The translations under genes and the position numbers were made by a program. From positions 1 to 64,000 of the forward strand of contig NZ_JAKJSQ010000010.1 in assembly GCF_050337105.1 (NCBI RefSeq): a stretch of 64,000 nucleotides of DNA, in the 5' to 3' direction. Position 1 is the first letter of the stretch; each line of letters begins with the position of its first letter. This DNA comes from Aliivibrio_A kagoshimensis (GTDB lineage: Bacteria > Pseudomonadota > Gammaproteobacteria > Enterobacterales > Vibrionaceae). The notes under the pieces are model-generated. The model worked only from the letters and a program-made list of their open reading frames with translations. It had not been told where the DNA came from and made no database searches. This document shows, one piece after another, positions 34,466 through 43,377 of the stretch.

Positions 34466-35330
34466 AAATAATCTCATCGCTNCCTTTTGGTTACTCTTTA
34501 CTTTCTCTCTGTTTGCTCCGGCAGTTATCGCCGTTGATGATCTTGCGGCAACCATTCCTGCCACGGCAGCGGGTGCTGAAGGTATCACGGTTACAGCAAT
34601 GCAAAAGGATAGCGGCGCTTCTAGCAGTACCGCAAAAGGCAGTTCATCGGCGAGCGTAGGCATTCCAGCGTTCACCATGACCACCAATGGCGACGGTGGT
34701 GAAGATTACTCGGTAACCCTACAAATTGTTGCCCTGATGACCTTGCTGGGCTTCCTGCCCGCGATGGTTATCTTAATGACCTCGTTTACGCGTATTGTCG
34801 TGGTCATGTCTATTCTTCGACAAGCGATGGGTTTACAGCAGACGCCATCGAATCAAGTGATCGTCGGGATAGCGATGTTTTTAACCTTCTTTGTGATGTC
34901 TCCAGTTATCGATAAAGTGAATACCACAGCGATTCAGCCTTATATAAATGAAGAGTTAACCGCCAGAGAAGCGTTTGACAATGCTCAGGTCCCGATGAAA
35001 GACTTCATGCTAAAACAGACAAGAATCAAAGATTTAGAAACCTTTGTTAACATGGCTGAGATTGAAGTAGACAACCCAGAAGATGTGCCTATCTTTGTGG
35101 TGATCCCCGCCTTTGTAACGTCAGAATTGAAAACGGCCTTCCAAATTGGTTTTATGCTATTCCTCCCCTTCTTAATTATCGACTTAGTGGTGGCTTCGGT
35201 ATTAATGGCCATGGGTATGATGATGTTGTCACCGATGATTGTGTCACTGCCGTTTAAACTGATGTTGTTTGTGCTGGTGGATGGATGGAACTTAATTCTC
35301 TCTATGTTGGCCGGCAGCTTTGCGAGGTAG
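34458..35330 (+). CDS. fliP: Export gate protein FliP
   Basis: FliP is the main pore subunit of the FliPQR export gate. The 290-residue precursor has a cleavable signal peptide (about 1-23) and a variable periplasmic stretch. Four transmembrane helices carry family motifs (LMTLLGFLPAMVILMTSFTR; VVMSILRQAMGLQQTPSNQV; LSPMIVSLPFKLMLFVLVDG). Base 34482 is undetermined (N), making codon 9 Ala, Pro, Ser or Thr inside the signal peptide, without effect on the frame. It overlaps fliO by 8 bases. Confidence 0.96.
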   Translation: MNKNNLIAXFWLLFTFSLFAPAVIAVDDLAATIPATAAGAEGITVTAMQKDSGASSSTAKGSSSASVGIPAFTMTTNGDGGEDYSVTLQIVALMTLLGFLPAMVILMTSFTRIVVVMSILRQAMGLQQTPSNQVIVGIAMFLTFFVMSPVIDKVNTTAIQPYINEELTAREAFDNAQVPMKDFMLKQTRIKDLETFVNMAEIEVDNPEDVPIFVVIPAFVTSELKTAFQIGFMLFLPFLIIDLVVASVLMAMGMMMLSPMIVSLPFKLMLFVLVDGWNLILSMLAGSFAR

Positions 35331-35333
35331 CGA

Positions 35334-35603
35334 ATGACTCCTGAGATTGCGATAGAAATATTCAGAGGGGCGCTCTACGTCGTACTACTATTAGTGTGTG
35401 CCATTATTATTCCGAGCTTGATGATTGGTTTAGTGGTTGCGGTGTTTCAGGCGGCGACCTCTATCAATGAACAGACGTTAAGCTTTTTACCAAGATTGAT
35501 CGTTACCATACTCGCCCTGATGCTATTTGGTCACTGGATGACACGTATTATGACCGAGTATTTTTTAGATATTGTTGCCCGTATTCCGCTAATTCTCTAT
35601 TAG
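35334..35603 (+). CDS. fliQ: Export gate protein FliQ
   Basis: FliQ is the small two-helix gate subunit. The 89-residue product has two transmembrane helices (about 15-40 and 50-75) and family motifs (ALYVVLLLVCAIIIPSLMIG; AATSINEQTLSFLPRLIVTI). It starts 3 bases after fliP and precedes fliR. Confidence 0.96.
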   Translation: MTPEIAIEIFRGALYVVLLLVCAIIIPSLMIGLVVAVFQAATSINEQTLSFLPRLIVTILALMLFGHWMTRIMTEYFLDIVARIPLILY

Positions 35604-35615
35604 AGTGATCTGATT

Positions 35616-36398
35616 ATGGAGTATCCCACCGCCGTTATACTTGACTGGATTGCCAACTACTTTTGGCCGTTCACGCGTATCTCCGCCATGATGATGGTGA
35701 TGACGGTGTTTGGTGCGCGCTTTGTCTCTTCTCGAATTCGCCTCTACCTTGCCTTAGCGGTCACGTTTGCCGTCATGCCCTCTATTCCAGCAGTACCTAA
35801 AGAGATTGAACTGCTCTCTCTAGCAGGTTTTATTACCACTGCGGAGCAGTTGATTATTGGTGTCTCAATGGGCATGGTAACCCAATTTGTCATACAAACT
35901 TTTGTGTTGCTAGGGCAAATTTTAGCGATGCAATCGAGTTTAGGTTTTGCCTCTATGGTGGATCCTGCGAATGGACAAAATACCCCGGTACTGGGTCAGC
36001 TCTTTATGTTGTTGGCTACGCTGTTCTTTTTGATCACCGATGGCCACCTTAAAATGATCAACTTTGTAGTGATCAGTTTTAAAACATTACCTATAGGGTC
36101 GGGGCAGTTAACCGTCATCGATTTTCGCTCACTGGCCACCTGGCTGGGAGTGATGTTTAAAGCTGCGCTCAGCATGTCACTTTCGGGCATCATTGCACTG
36201 CTTACCGTTAACCTATCGTTCGGAGTCATGACCCGTGCAGCACCTCAATTGAATATCTTCTCACTGGGTTTTGCCTTTGCCTTAATGATTGGTTTATTAC
36301 TCTGTTGGTATATCTTAATCGGGATGTTTGGTCACTATGATCTGCACTGGATGAGAGCTGAAACTCAGATTTGCAGTCTTATTAGGTTGGACTGCTGA
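35616..36398 (+). CDS. fliR: Export gate protein FliR
   Basis: FliR completes the FliPQR gate. The 260-residue protein has six hydrophobic segments, with family motifs (WPFTRISAMMMVMTVFGARF; VQTFVLLGQILAMQSSLGFA-type run; LGFASMVDPANGQNTPVLGQ). GATTATGG lies at the start. The stop overlaps the flhB start as TGATG. Confidence 0.95.
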   Translation: MEYPTAVILDWIANYFWPFTRISAMMMVMTVFGARFVSSRIRLYLALAVTFAVMPSIPAVPKEIELLSLAGFITTAEQLIIGVSMGMVTQFVIQTFVLLGQILAMQSSLGFASMVDPANGQNTPVLGQLFMLLATLFFLITDGHLKMINFVVISFKTLPIGSGQLTVIDFRSLATWLGVMFKAALSMSLSGIIALLTVNLSFGVMTRAAPQLNIFSLGFAFALMIGLLLCWYILIGMFGHYDLHWMRAETQICSLIRLDC

Positions 36399-37531
36399 TG
36401 GCTGAGAGCGAAAGTGGTGCAGAACGCACCGAGGACGCAACGCCCAAACGCTTGCAACAGGCCAAAGATAAAGGGCAGGTTGCAAGGTCAAAAGAGCTCG
36501 CTTCAGTTGCTGTTTTAGTCTTCGGCGCGGTGTCATTAATGTGGTTTGGTGGATTTATTGGCCAAGCATTAATGAATATTATGAGGCGTTTTTTTTCGAT
36601 TACCCGTGATGAGATTTATGCCTCAGGAAAGTTATTAGATATAGTGACGGGTGGCCTATCTCAACTTATTCTCCCGCTCTCTTTGGTGCTCATTACGCTG
36701 TTTGTCGCCGGAATGATTGGGGCGGCGGGGTTAGGTGGAGTCAGTTTTTCAGTGGAAGCCGCTAGACCTAAACTGTCAAAAATCAATCCGATGAGTGGCA
36801 TTAAACGTATGTTTGGTATGCAGAGTTGGGTTGAGCTGCTCAAATCGATTCTAAAAGTGACGCTTGTGGCTGGTGTCGCTTTTTATTTGGTTGAGTCTAG
36901 CTTAGAAGATCTATTTCAACTAAGTCTCGATACCTACCCTTCAAATATCTTTCACGCATTAGAAATCTTGCTCAACTTTGTTCTGCTTATCAGCTGTTCA
37001 TTGCTGGTGGTAGTGGCGATTGATGTGCCGTTTCAGATTTGGCAACACGCCGATCAGCTAAAAATGACTAAGCAAGAAGTGAAAGATGAATTTAAAGAGA
37101 CGGAAGGTAAACCAGAAGTGAAAGGGCGCATTCGAATGTTGCAGCGCGAGATGACGCAGCGACGAATGATGTCAGCGGTACCTGAAGCGGATGTAATCGT
37201 AACTAACCCGAGTCACTTCTCAGTGGCGCTACGTTATGAACATGATAAAGATAAAGCGCCAATTGTAGTTGCCAAAGGCATTGACCACATCGCTTTAAAA
37301 ATTCGTGAAGTGGGTAACCAGAATAAAATACCCGTTGTGGCGGCTCCGCCACTGACTCGTGCACTCTATCACTCTACTGAAGTTGATCAACAGATCCCAG
37401 ATGGCCTATTTGCTGCAGTGGCTCAAATTTTAGCTTATGTCTATCAACTGCAGCAATTTAAGCGTCGAGGTGGTAGCAAACCTAAGCTGGATGAGAAGAC
37501 GTTAACCATTCCTGATGAGTTAAAACGCTAA
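36398..37531 (+). CDS. flhB: Export switch protein FlhB
   Basis: FlhB controls substrate specificity through self-cleavage. The 377-residue product has four transmembrane helices (about 30-220), the cytoplasmic linker (FKETEGKPEVKGRIRMLQRE), and the cleavage site. Here the site reads Asn270-Pro271-Ser272-His273 (NPSH) where most homologues have NPTH; Asn and Pro, needed for cleavage, are kept. It overlaps the fliR stop by one base. This ends the fliE..flhB cluster; flhA has its own promoter. Confidence 0.96.
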   Translation: MAESESGAERTEDATPKRLQQAKDKGQVARSKELASVAVLVFGAVSLMWFGGFIGQALMNIMRRFFSITRDEIYASGKLLDIVTGGLSQLILPLSLVLITLFVAGMIGAAGLGGVSFSVEAARPKLSKINPMSGIKRMFGMQSWVELLKSILKVTLVAGVAFYLVESSLEDLFQLSLDTYPSNIFHALEILLNFVLLISCSLLVVVAIDVPFQIWQHADQLKMTKQEVKDEFKETEGKPEVKGRIRMLQREMTQRRMMSAVPEADVIVTNPSHFSVALRYEHDKDKAPIVVAKGIDHIALKIREVGNQNKIPVVAAPPLTRALYHSTEVDQQIPDGLFAAVAQILAYVYQLQQFKRRGGSKPKLDEKTLTIPDELKR

Positions 37532-37553
37532 TATTTGCAGTCAGTTACTAAGT

Positions 37554-37567
37554 GTCAACTTATTGAC
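37554..37567 (+). promoter_or_regulatory. Candidate FlrA (FleQ-like) box upstream of flhA
   Basis: GTCAACTTATTGAC has perfect half-sites GTCAA and TTGAC separated by 4 bases and matches the FleQ consensus GTCAATAAATTGAC at 12 of 14 positions. It lies 7 bases upstream of the sigma-54 promoter. Confidence 0.62.
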
Positions 37568-37574
37568 TTATTTG

Positions 37575-37591
37575 TGGCTCATATTTTGCAT
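37575..37591 (+). promoter_or_regulatory. Sigma-54 promoter of flhA-flhF-flhG-fliA
   Basis: TGGCTCATATTTTGCAT has GG at 37576-37577 and GC at 37588-37589 with the 10-base gap. The start is expected near 37601, giving a leader of about 74 bases. Confidence 0.85.
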
Positions 37592-37674
37592 ATTCAAGGT
37601 TCGTTGTTCAATAAAAGTCTTGTTAGTAGGGCTTCTATTCGTAAAATCACTTTGAAGTAAGTAATGAATTAACT

Positions 37675-39768
37675 ATGAAGCTAGCCATTCCCTATACCGA
37701 CAAACTTGCTTTTCTCAAAGGACGATCGATTCCAGCGATAGGCGCACCGATTTTAGTCCTTGCTGCCCTAGCAATGATTATTCTTCCAATGCCGCCTTTG
37801 CTGTTGGATTTAATGTTTACCTTCAATATTGCGCTAGCGATGATCGTATTGTTAGTCACCATTTATACTCGTCGCCCTCTCGATTTTGCAGCATTCCCTA
37901 CGGTACTGCTAGTCGCTACTCTGCTACGTTTAGCCTTGAATGTAGCCTCAACTCGAGTGGTATTGCTCTATGGTCATGAAGGTGATGGTGCAGCCGGACA
38001 AGTGATTGCTGCTTTTGGTAACGTGGTTGTCGGTGGTAACTATGCGGTGGGCTTGGTGGTGTTTTTGATCTTGATGATAATTAACTTCATGGTAGTAACA
38101 AAAGGTGCGGGTCGTATCTCTGAAGTAAGTGCCCGCTTTACCTTAGATGCCTTGCCAGGTAAGCAGATGGCAATTGATGCCGACTTGAATGCTGGCCTAA
38201 TTGATCAAGAAGAGGCAAGAACACGACGCTTTGATGTCACTAAAGAGGCGGACTTTTACGGCTCAATGGATGGTGCGTCCAAATTTGTAAAAGGCGATGC
38301 TATTGCCGGTATCTTGATTCTGTTTATGAATATCGTTGGCGGTTTGGCCATTGGTATGATCCAACATGATGTTGGCTTTAAAGATGCAATACAGATATAC
38401 ACGCTATTGACTATTGGTGATGGTTTAGTCGCTCAAATCCCATCACTGTTGCTGTCTATTGGGGCGGCAATCATGGTGACCCGTCAAAATACGGAAGAAG
38501 ACATGGGTGAGCAGATGGTATTCCAACTGTTTGATAATCCCAAAGCACTTATGATTACAGCTGCTATTCTTACTGTTATGGGTCTTGTGCCGGGAATGCC
38601 ACACTTCTCATTTCTGCTGTTAGCCATAGCAGCTGGTGGTGGCGCTTACTACTTGCATAAAAAGAGTAATAAAAGCGAAGAGGAAGATGACAGTAAACCA
38701 AGTACCGAACTGTTACTTCCGGGCAATAAAGAGCTGTCATGGGACGATGTTCAACCTGTCGATATTATCGGCTTAGAGGTTGGTTACCGACTTATCCCTA
38801 TGGTGGATAAAGAGCAAGGTGGCGAGTTATTAGAGCGTGTGAAAGGGGTTCGTAAGAAGTTATCGCAAGATTTTGGCTTTTTAGTGCCGTCAGTTCACAT
38901 TCGAGATAATTTAGAGTTAGCACCTAATATTTATCGTATAACATTGATGGGCGTGGCGTTTGGCGAAGCTGAAATTCGCCCCGATAAAGAACTAGCGATT
39001 AACCCAGGCCAAGTTTATGGTGCAATAGAGGGTGAGTCGACCGTTGATCCTGCCTTCGGACTAGAAGCGGTTTGGATTAATGAAGATCAACGAGAACACG
39101 CTCAAGCATTAGGTTATACCGTGGTGGATGCCGCCACCGTGCTAGCGACCCATTTAAGCCAGATTTTGACCAATAATGCGGCGCAGTTGATTGGCCATGA
39201 AGAGGTACAAAATCTGTTAGAAGTATTAGGTAGGTCAACACCAAAACTGATTGAAGGCTTTGTACCAGAGCAACTCTCAATGAGTGTGGTGGTTAAAGTA
39301 CTACAAAACCTACTTAACGAAGCGATTCCTATTCGAGATATTCGTACTATTGTACAGACACTGTCCGAGTTTGCGCCAAAAAGTCAAGAACCTGACATAT
39401 TGACCGCTGCCGTTAGGATTGCATTGAAGCGACTTATTGTTCAGGAAATCAATGGCATAGAGGAAGAGATGCCAGTTATTACCTTGATTCCTGAATTGGA
39501 ACAAATATTGCATCAAACTATGCAGGCTTCAGGAGGAGAAAGCACAGGAATTGAACCAGGATTAGCAGAGAGGCTGCAAACCTCATTAACAAAAGCAACG
39601 CAAGAGCAAGAGTTGAAAGGCGAGGCGGCGGTGTTACTGACATCGGGAGTGTTGCGCTCAACGCTAGCCAAATTTGTTAAGAATACTATTCCGAATTTAA
39701 GAGTGCTCTCATATCAAGAGATCCCTGATGAGAAACAGATTCGTATCGTTCAAGCTGTTGGAAATTAG
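37675..39768 (+). CDS. flhA: Export gate protein FlhA
   Basis: FlhA forms the nonameric export ring that binds chaperone-substrate complexes. The 697-residue product has eight transmembrane helices in the first half (about 25-320) and the conserved FHIPEP-family cytoplasmic loop (KGAGRISEVSARFTLDALPG; KQMAIDADLNAGLIDQEEAR). The C-terminal cytoplasmic domain begins near 350. The ATG lacks a strong ribosome site (AAGTAAG about 10 bases upstream). Confidence 0.96.
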   Translation: MKLAIPYTDKLAFLKGRSIPAIGAPILVLAALAMIILPMPPLLLDLMFTFNIALAMIVLLVTIYTRRPLDFAAFPTVLLVATLLRLALNVASTRVVLLYGHEGDGAAGQVIAAFGNVVVGGNYAVGLVVFLILMIINFMVVTKGAGRISEVSARFTLDALPGKQMAIDADLNAGLIDQEEARTRRFDVTKEADFYGSMDGASKFVKGDAIAGILILFMNIVGGLAIGMIQHDVGFKDAIQIYTLLTIGDGLVAQIPSLLLSIGAAIMVTRQNTEEDMGEQMVFQLFDNPKALMITAAILTVMGLVPGMPHFSFLLLAIAAGGGAYYLHKKSNKSEEEDDSKPSTELLLPGNKELSWDDVQPVDIIGLEVGYRLIPMVDKEQGGELLERVKGVRKKLSQDFGFLVPSVHIRDNLELAPNIYRITLMGVAFGEAEIRPDKELAINPGQVYGAIEGESTVDPAFGLEAVWINEDQREHAQALGYTVVDAATVLATHLSQILTNNAAQLIGHEEVQNLLEVLGRSTPKLIEGFVPEQLSMSVVVKVLQNLLNEAIPIRDIRTIVQTLSEFAPKSQEPDILTAAVRIALKRLIVQEINGIEEEMPVITLIPELEQILHQTMQASGGESTGIEPGLAERLQTSLTKATQEQELKGEAAVLLTSGVLRSTLAKFVKNTIPNLRVLSYQEIPDEKQIRIVQAVGN

Positions 39769-39798
39769 TAGTGCTGAAGTTAGCACGGGATAAAGCCA

Positions 39799-41322
39799 TT
39801 GAAGATTAAAAGATTTTTTGCCAAAGATATGCGCACGGCACTGGTTCAAGTGAAAGAAGAACTGGGTGTTGATGCAGTCATCATGTCGAATAAAAAAGTG
39901 ACTGGCGGCGTAGAAATTGTCGCTGCGATTGATCCTGAGCATCAACCTTCAGGTTCGATGACTGGCCGCCATACCGTACCTCATGAACGCTCAATCGATA
40001 ACGATCGAGTTAGCATTAATGGCGCAGGCAATAATCAAAGCGGATCAATGACGCGACGTTTTGCCAATATGCTAAAACAGTATGGTAATGGCACCCCGCC
40101 ATCAGAGCCAGGCGCGCAATCACAGCATCATGCTAATGAAGAGCGTGAAGAGGACTCACTGACTGCGTTATTGAAGCGTCAGTCAAAGTATCAACACAGT
40201 GGCATGAACTCATACAGCGACACCGCCAACATCAGTCAAGCCGCATCACAAAACCCGACCTTAAGCGCATTGATGAAACATGATCGTCAGCAGAGTCAGC
40301 AGCATGAGCGACAGAGACCGAAACTGGATCCATCACGTTTTGAACGCCATGATAATGGGGCGCATCAGCAAGAGAGTGATGATCTTGAGAAGATGCGTGC
40401 TGAGATGACATCAATAAGGCGTCTGTTAGAACATCAAGTATCAGGGTTAATGTGGCAAGAAGTTGAACGCCGTGAGCCACTGAGAGCGATGCTGATTAGC
40501 CGTTTGAAAAAAATGGGTATCTCAGAAGAGCTTGCAGACCAACTGGCTTGTTACATTCCTGAAGAGCTATCTGGCCCCGAAGCGTGGTCTGCACTGCTCA
40601 ATCTATTAGCGGATCAAATATCCACCACCAAAGACGACCTACTACAAAAAGGGGGGGTTGTTGCGCTCTTAGGGCCGACTGGTGTGGGGAAAACCACCAC
40701 CATAGCGAAACTTGCTGCTAGAGCGGCGATGGATTTTGGACCTGATCAAGTCGCACTGGTCACCACCGACACTTTTCGTATTGGCGCCAGTGAGCAACTT
40801 GCTATTTATGGTAGAATTTTAGGTTGTCCAGTAAGAATTGCTAAAGATGCGGATGAACTTGCCGATGTAATCTATCAGTTAAGAAATAGGAAGCTGGTAT
40901 TGGTTGATACCGCAGGGATTGGGCAGCGAGACATTCGACTTTCAGAGCAGCTTGATACATTGATGTTAAATAACTCTTTAAAGATTAAAAGCTATCTAGT
41001 TCTACCATCGACTTGTCAGCTGAAAGTACTGCAAGAGACAGTAGATCATTTTAAACGGATACCATTATCTGGTTGCATTTTAACCAAACTTGACGAATCT
41101 CTAAGTTTAGGCGAGTTAATTAGCGTCATAGTCCAAAATTCGTTACCAATAGCTTATCTTGCTAATGGGCAACGAGTTCCTGAAGATATCGTTTTGGCTC
41201 AACCAAAATATTTAGTCGCTCAAGCCAACAAGTTGTTAAAAAAAGCAACACAAAATGAGCCACACTTTTGGAGTACTGACATAGATATTGATAATTCACC
41301 ATCGGCAGAAAAATATGATTAA
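39799..41322 (+). CDS. flhF: Polar flagellar placement GTPase FlhF
   Basis: FlhF is an SRP-type GTPase that puts the flagellum at the cell pole. The 507-residue protein has the B domain start (MKIKRFFAKDMRTALVQVKE), a long variable His/Gln/Ser-rich linker, and the NG domain. The NG domain shows G1 GPTGVGKTT (from residue 292), TTDTFRIGASEQL, LVDTAGIGQRD and TKLDES. The start is a TTG after CGGGATAAAGCC, chosen because it gives the invariant Vibrio N-terminus. It overlaps flhG by 8 bases. Confidence 0.95.
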   Translation: MKIKRFFAKDMRTALVQVKEELGVDAVIMSNKKVTGGVEIVAAIDPEHQPSGSMTGRHTVPHERSIDNDRVSINGAGNNQSGSMTRRFANMLKQYGNGTPPSEPGAQSQHHANEEREEDSLTALLKRQSKYQHSGMNSYSDTANISQAASQNPTLSALMKHDRQQSQQHERQRPKLDPSRFERHDNGAHQQESDDLEKMRAEMTSIRRLLEHQVSGLMWQEVERREPLRAMLISRLKKMGISEELADQLACYIPEELSGPEAWSALLNLLADQISTTKDDLLQKGGVVALLGPTGVGKTTTIAKLAARAAMDFGPDQVALVTTDTFRIGASEQLAIYGRILGCPVRIAKDADELADVIYQLRNRKLVLVDTAGIGQRDIRLSEQLDTLMLNNSLKIKSYLVLPSTCQLKVLQETVDHFKRIPLSGCILTKLDESLSLGELISVIVQNSLPIAYLANGQRVPEDIVLAQPKYLVAQANKLLKKATQNEPHFWSTDIDIDNSPSAEKYD

Positions 41323-42202
41323 CGAAATAGTACAAGATCAGGCTAGTGGTCTTCGCCGCATGACACAACCGACGCTAACGAAGGTGGTGACTGTCACAGG
41401 TGGTAAAGGTGGTGTAGGCAAAACGAATGTGACTATTGGTTTGGCCGTTGCTATGGCCAAACAAGGCAAGAAAGTAATGATCATGGATGCCGATCTAGGA
41501 CTTGCCAATATTGATGTCATGTTAGGAGTTCGTCCAAAATATAATTTGAGTCACTTGCTAGCTGGCGAGTGTGAATTAAAAGATACAATTACTGAAGGTC
41601 CGCACGGGATTAAGATTATCCCAGCATCATCAGGAACAGGTTCAATGGCAGAATTGAGTCCAATCCAACATGCGGGGTTGATTAGAGCCTTCAGTAGCCT
41701 TGAAGATGAAATCGATGTTTTATTGATTGATACCGCGGCAGGTATCTCCAATATGGTGACAAGTTTTGCCCGTGCTGCCCAAGATGTCATTGTCGTGGTG
41801 TGTGATGAACCCACATCCATTACTGATGCGTATGCATTGATTAAAATTTTAAATAAAGAGCATCAAGTCTCTCGCTTTAAAATTGTCGCCAATATGGTAA
41901 GAAGTTACCGCGAAGGCAGAGAACTGTTCGGTAAGCTAACCTTAGTAACAGATAGATTTTTAAATGCCAATATGGAGTTAGTTGCCTGTATTCCAATGGA
42001 CGACAAAGTACGGCAGTCAGTAAAAAGACAAAAGATTGTCGTGGATGCTTACCCACGCTCTCCTGCTGCATTAGCAATAAGCTCATTGGCAAATAAAGCA
42101 CTAACGTGGCCAGTACCACGAAAACCAGGTGGACACTTAGAATTTTTCGTAGAGCGGCTGCTGCTTCGAGATGAAAAATTAGGGGAAAGGTTTGGTGAAT
42201 AA
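41315..42202 (+). CDS. flhG: Flagellar number regulator FlhG (MinD-like ATPase)
   Basis: FlhG limits the number of polar flagella by acting on FlhF and FlrA. The 295-residue product has the N-terminal FlhF-activating motif (DQASGLRRM, about residues 7-15), the deviant Walker A GGKGGVGKT (29-37), the DADLGLANIDVMLG segment, and a C-terminal amphipathic region ending in an ERLLLRDEKLGERFG-type helix for membrane binding. The ATG at 41315 lies inside the end of flhF. An in-frame TTG at 41288 gives an unlikely His-rich extension. It overlaps fliA by 8 bases. Confidence 0.95.
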   Translation: MINEIVQDQASGLRRMTQPTLTKVVTVTGGKGGVGKTNVTIGLAVAMAKQGKKVMIMDADLGLANIDVMLGVRPKYNLSHLLAGECELKDTITEGPHGIKIIPASSGTGSMAELSPIQHAGLIRAFSSLEDEIDVLLIDTAAGISNMVTSFARAAQDVIVVVCDEPTSITDAYALIKILNKEHQVSRFKIVANMVRSYREGRELFGKLTLVTDRFLNANMELVACIPMDDKVRQSVKRQKIVVDAYPRSPAALAISSLANKALTWPVPRKPGGHLEFFVERLLLRDEKLGERFGE

Positions 42203-42929
42203 ACCGTTAACGTATGATCAAGTATCGAACAGAGACACTCAGAGGCTTTTTATAGAAAAGCACTCTAACTTGGTTAAACGCATTGCCCATCATTTGGCTG
42301 GAAGACTTCCACCAAATGTGCTGATTGAAGACCTCATTCAATCTGGAATGATAGGTTTACTCGAAGCTCAGCAGAATTTTGACGCCACTAAAGGTGCGAG
42401 TTTTGAAACTTTCGCTGGGATAAGAATTCGCGGCTCCATGCTGGATGAAATGCGTAGAGGGGACTGGGTTCCTCGCTCGGTACATAAAAATAGTCGATTG
42501 GTGTCTGGAGCGATACGAGAGCTTGAAGCTCAACTATCTCGTGATCCTACCGATAAAGAGATTGCTAAGCACCTTGAAATGAGTCTTGAACAGTATCATC
42601 ACATATTGAATGATGTGAGCTGTGGTCGACTGGTCGGTATAGAAGATTTAGGTGTCTCTGAAGACACCATTACTACCGATGAAATGTCATCACAAAATTT
42701 GCCTTTTCAAGGGGTGGCTGAAGGAAGCTTTAAAGAGTCATTAGTGGCAGCGATCAAAACGCTACCTGAAAGAGAAGCGTTAGTATTATCGCTTTACTAC
42801 GATGAAGAACTTAACTTAAAAGAAATTGGGGCTGTATTAGGTGTCAGTGAATCACGTGTATGCCAAATATTGAGTCAATCTACTCAACGTCTACGATCCA
42901 AGTTAACCGCTTGGACTGCAGATAATTAA
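42195..42929 (+). CDS. fliA: Flagellar sigma factor FliA (sigma-28)
   Basis: FliA directs transcription of late flagellar genes, here probably the second and third flagellins. The 244-residue product has region 2 (HSNLVKRIAHHLAGRLPPNV; GASFETFAGIRIRGSMLDEM), region 3 (RELEAQLSRDPTDKEIAKHL) and region 4 (LPEREALVLSLYYDEELNLK; VSESRVCQILSQSTQRL). The start is GTG at 42195, overlapping the flhG stop by 8 bases after AGGGGAAAGG. It is the last regulator before the che genes. Confidence 0.96.
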   Translation: MNKPLTYDQVSNRDTQRLFIEKHSNLVKRIAHHLAGRLPPNVLIEDLIQSGMIGLLEAQQNFDATKGASFETFAGIRIRGSMLDEMRRGDWVPRSVHKNSRLVSGAIRELEAQLSRDPTDKEIAKHLEMSLEQYHHILNDVSCGRLVGIEDLGVSEDTITTDEMSSQNLPFQGVAEGSFKESLVAAIKTLPEREALVLSLYYDEELNLKEIGAVLGVSESRVCQILSQSTQRLRSKLTAWTADN

Positions 42930-42965
42930 TTTCAATACCAATATTTGACCTCAATGGAGGCAGCT

Positions 42966-43346
42966 TTGAATAAAGACATGAAAATCCTTATTGTTGATGA
43001 TTTCTCAACGATGCGTCGTATCGTAAAGAACTTATTACGAGACCTTGGATTTAATAACACTCAAGAAGCCGATGACGGATTGACAGCATTGCCAATTCTC
43101 AAAAAAGGCCATATTGAGTTTGTTGTTACTGACTGGAACATGCCAGGCATGCAAGGTATCGACCTTCTTAAAACCATCAGAGCAGATGACTCCTTAAAAC
43201 ACTTACCTGTTTTAATGATTACTGCTGAAGCGAAGCGAGAGCAGATCATTGAAGCCGCTCAAGCGGGTGTAAATGGTTACATTGTTAAGCCGTTTACTGC
43301 TGTAACTTTAAAAGAAAAATTAGACAAGATATTCGAGCGTCTATAA
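42966..43346 (+). CDS. cheY: Chemotaxis response regulator CheY
   Basis: CheY is the diffusible signal that binds FliM and CheZ. The 126-residue protein is a single receiver domain with the acidic pair DD (11-12), phospho-acceptor Asp56 (VVTDWNMPGM) and the switch Lys in GYIVKPF. I use the TTG at 42966, five bases after a perfect GGAGG. An ATG at 42954 overlaps that GGAGG and is the start used in some annotations; a further ATG lies at 42978. It matches V. cholerae CheY3 closely from memory. Confidence 0.94.
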   Translation: MNKDMKILIVDDFSTMRRIVKNLLRDLGFNNTQEADDGLTALPILKKGHIEFVVTDWNMPGMQGIDLLKTIRADDSLKHLPVLMITAEAKREQIIEAAQAGVNGYIVKPFTAVTLKEKLDKIFERL

Positions 43347-43377
43347 ACGTTACATAAGCAGTTAAGGTGATATTTGC

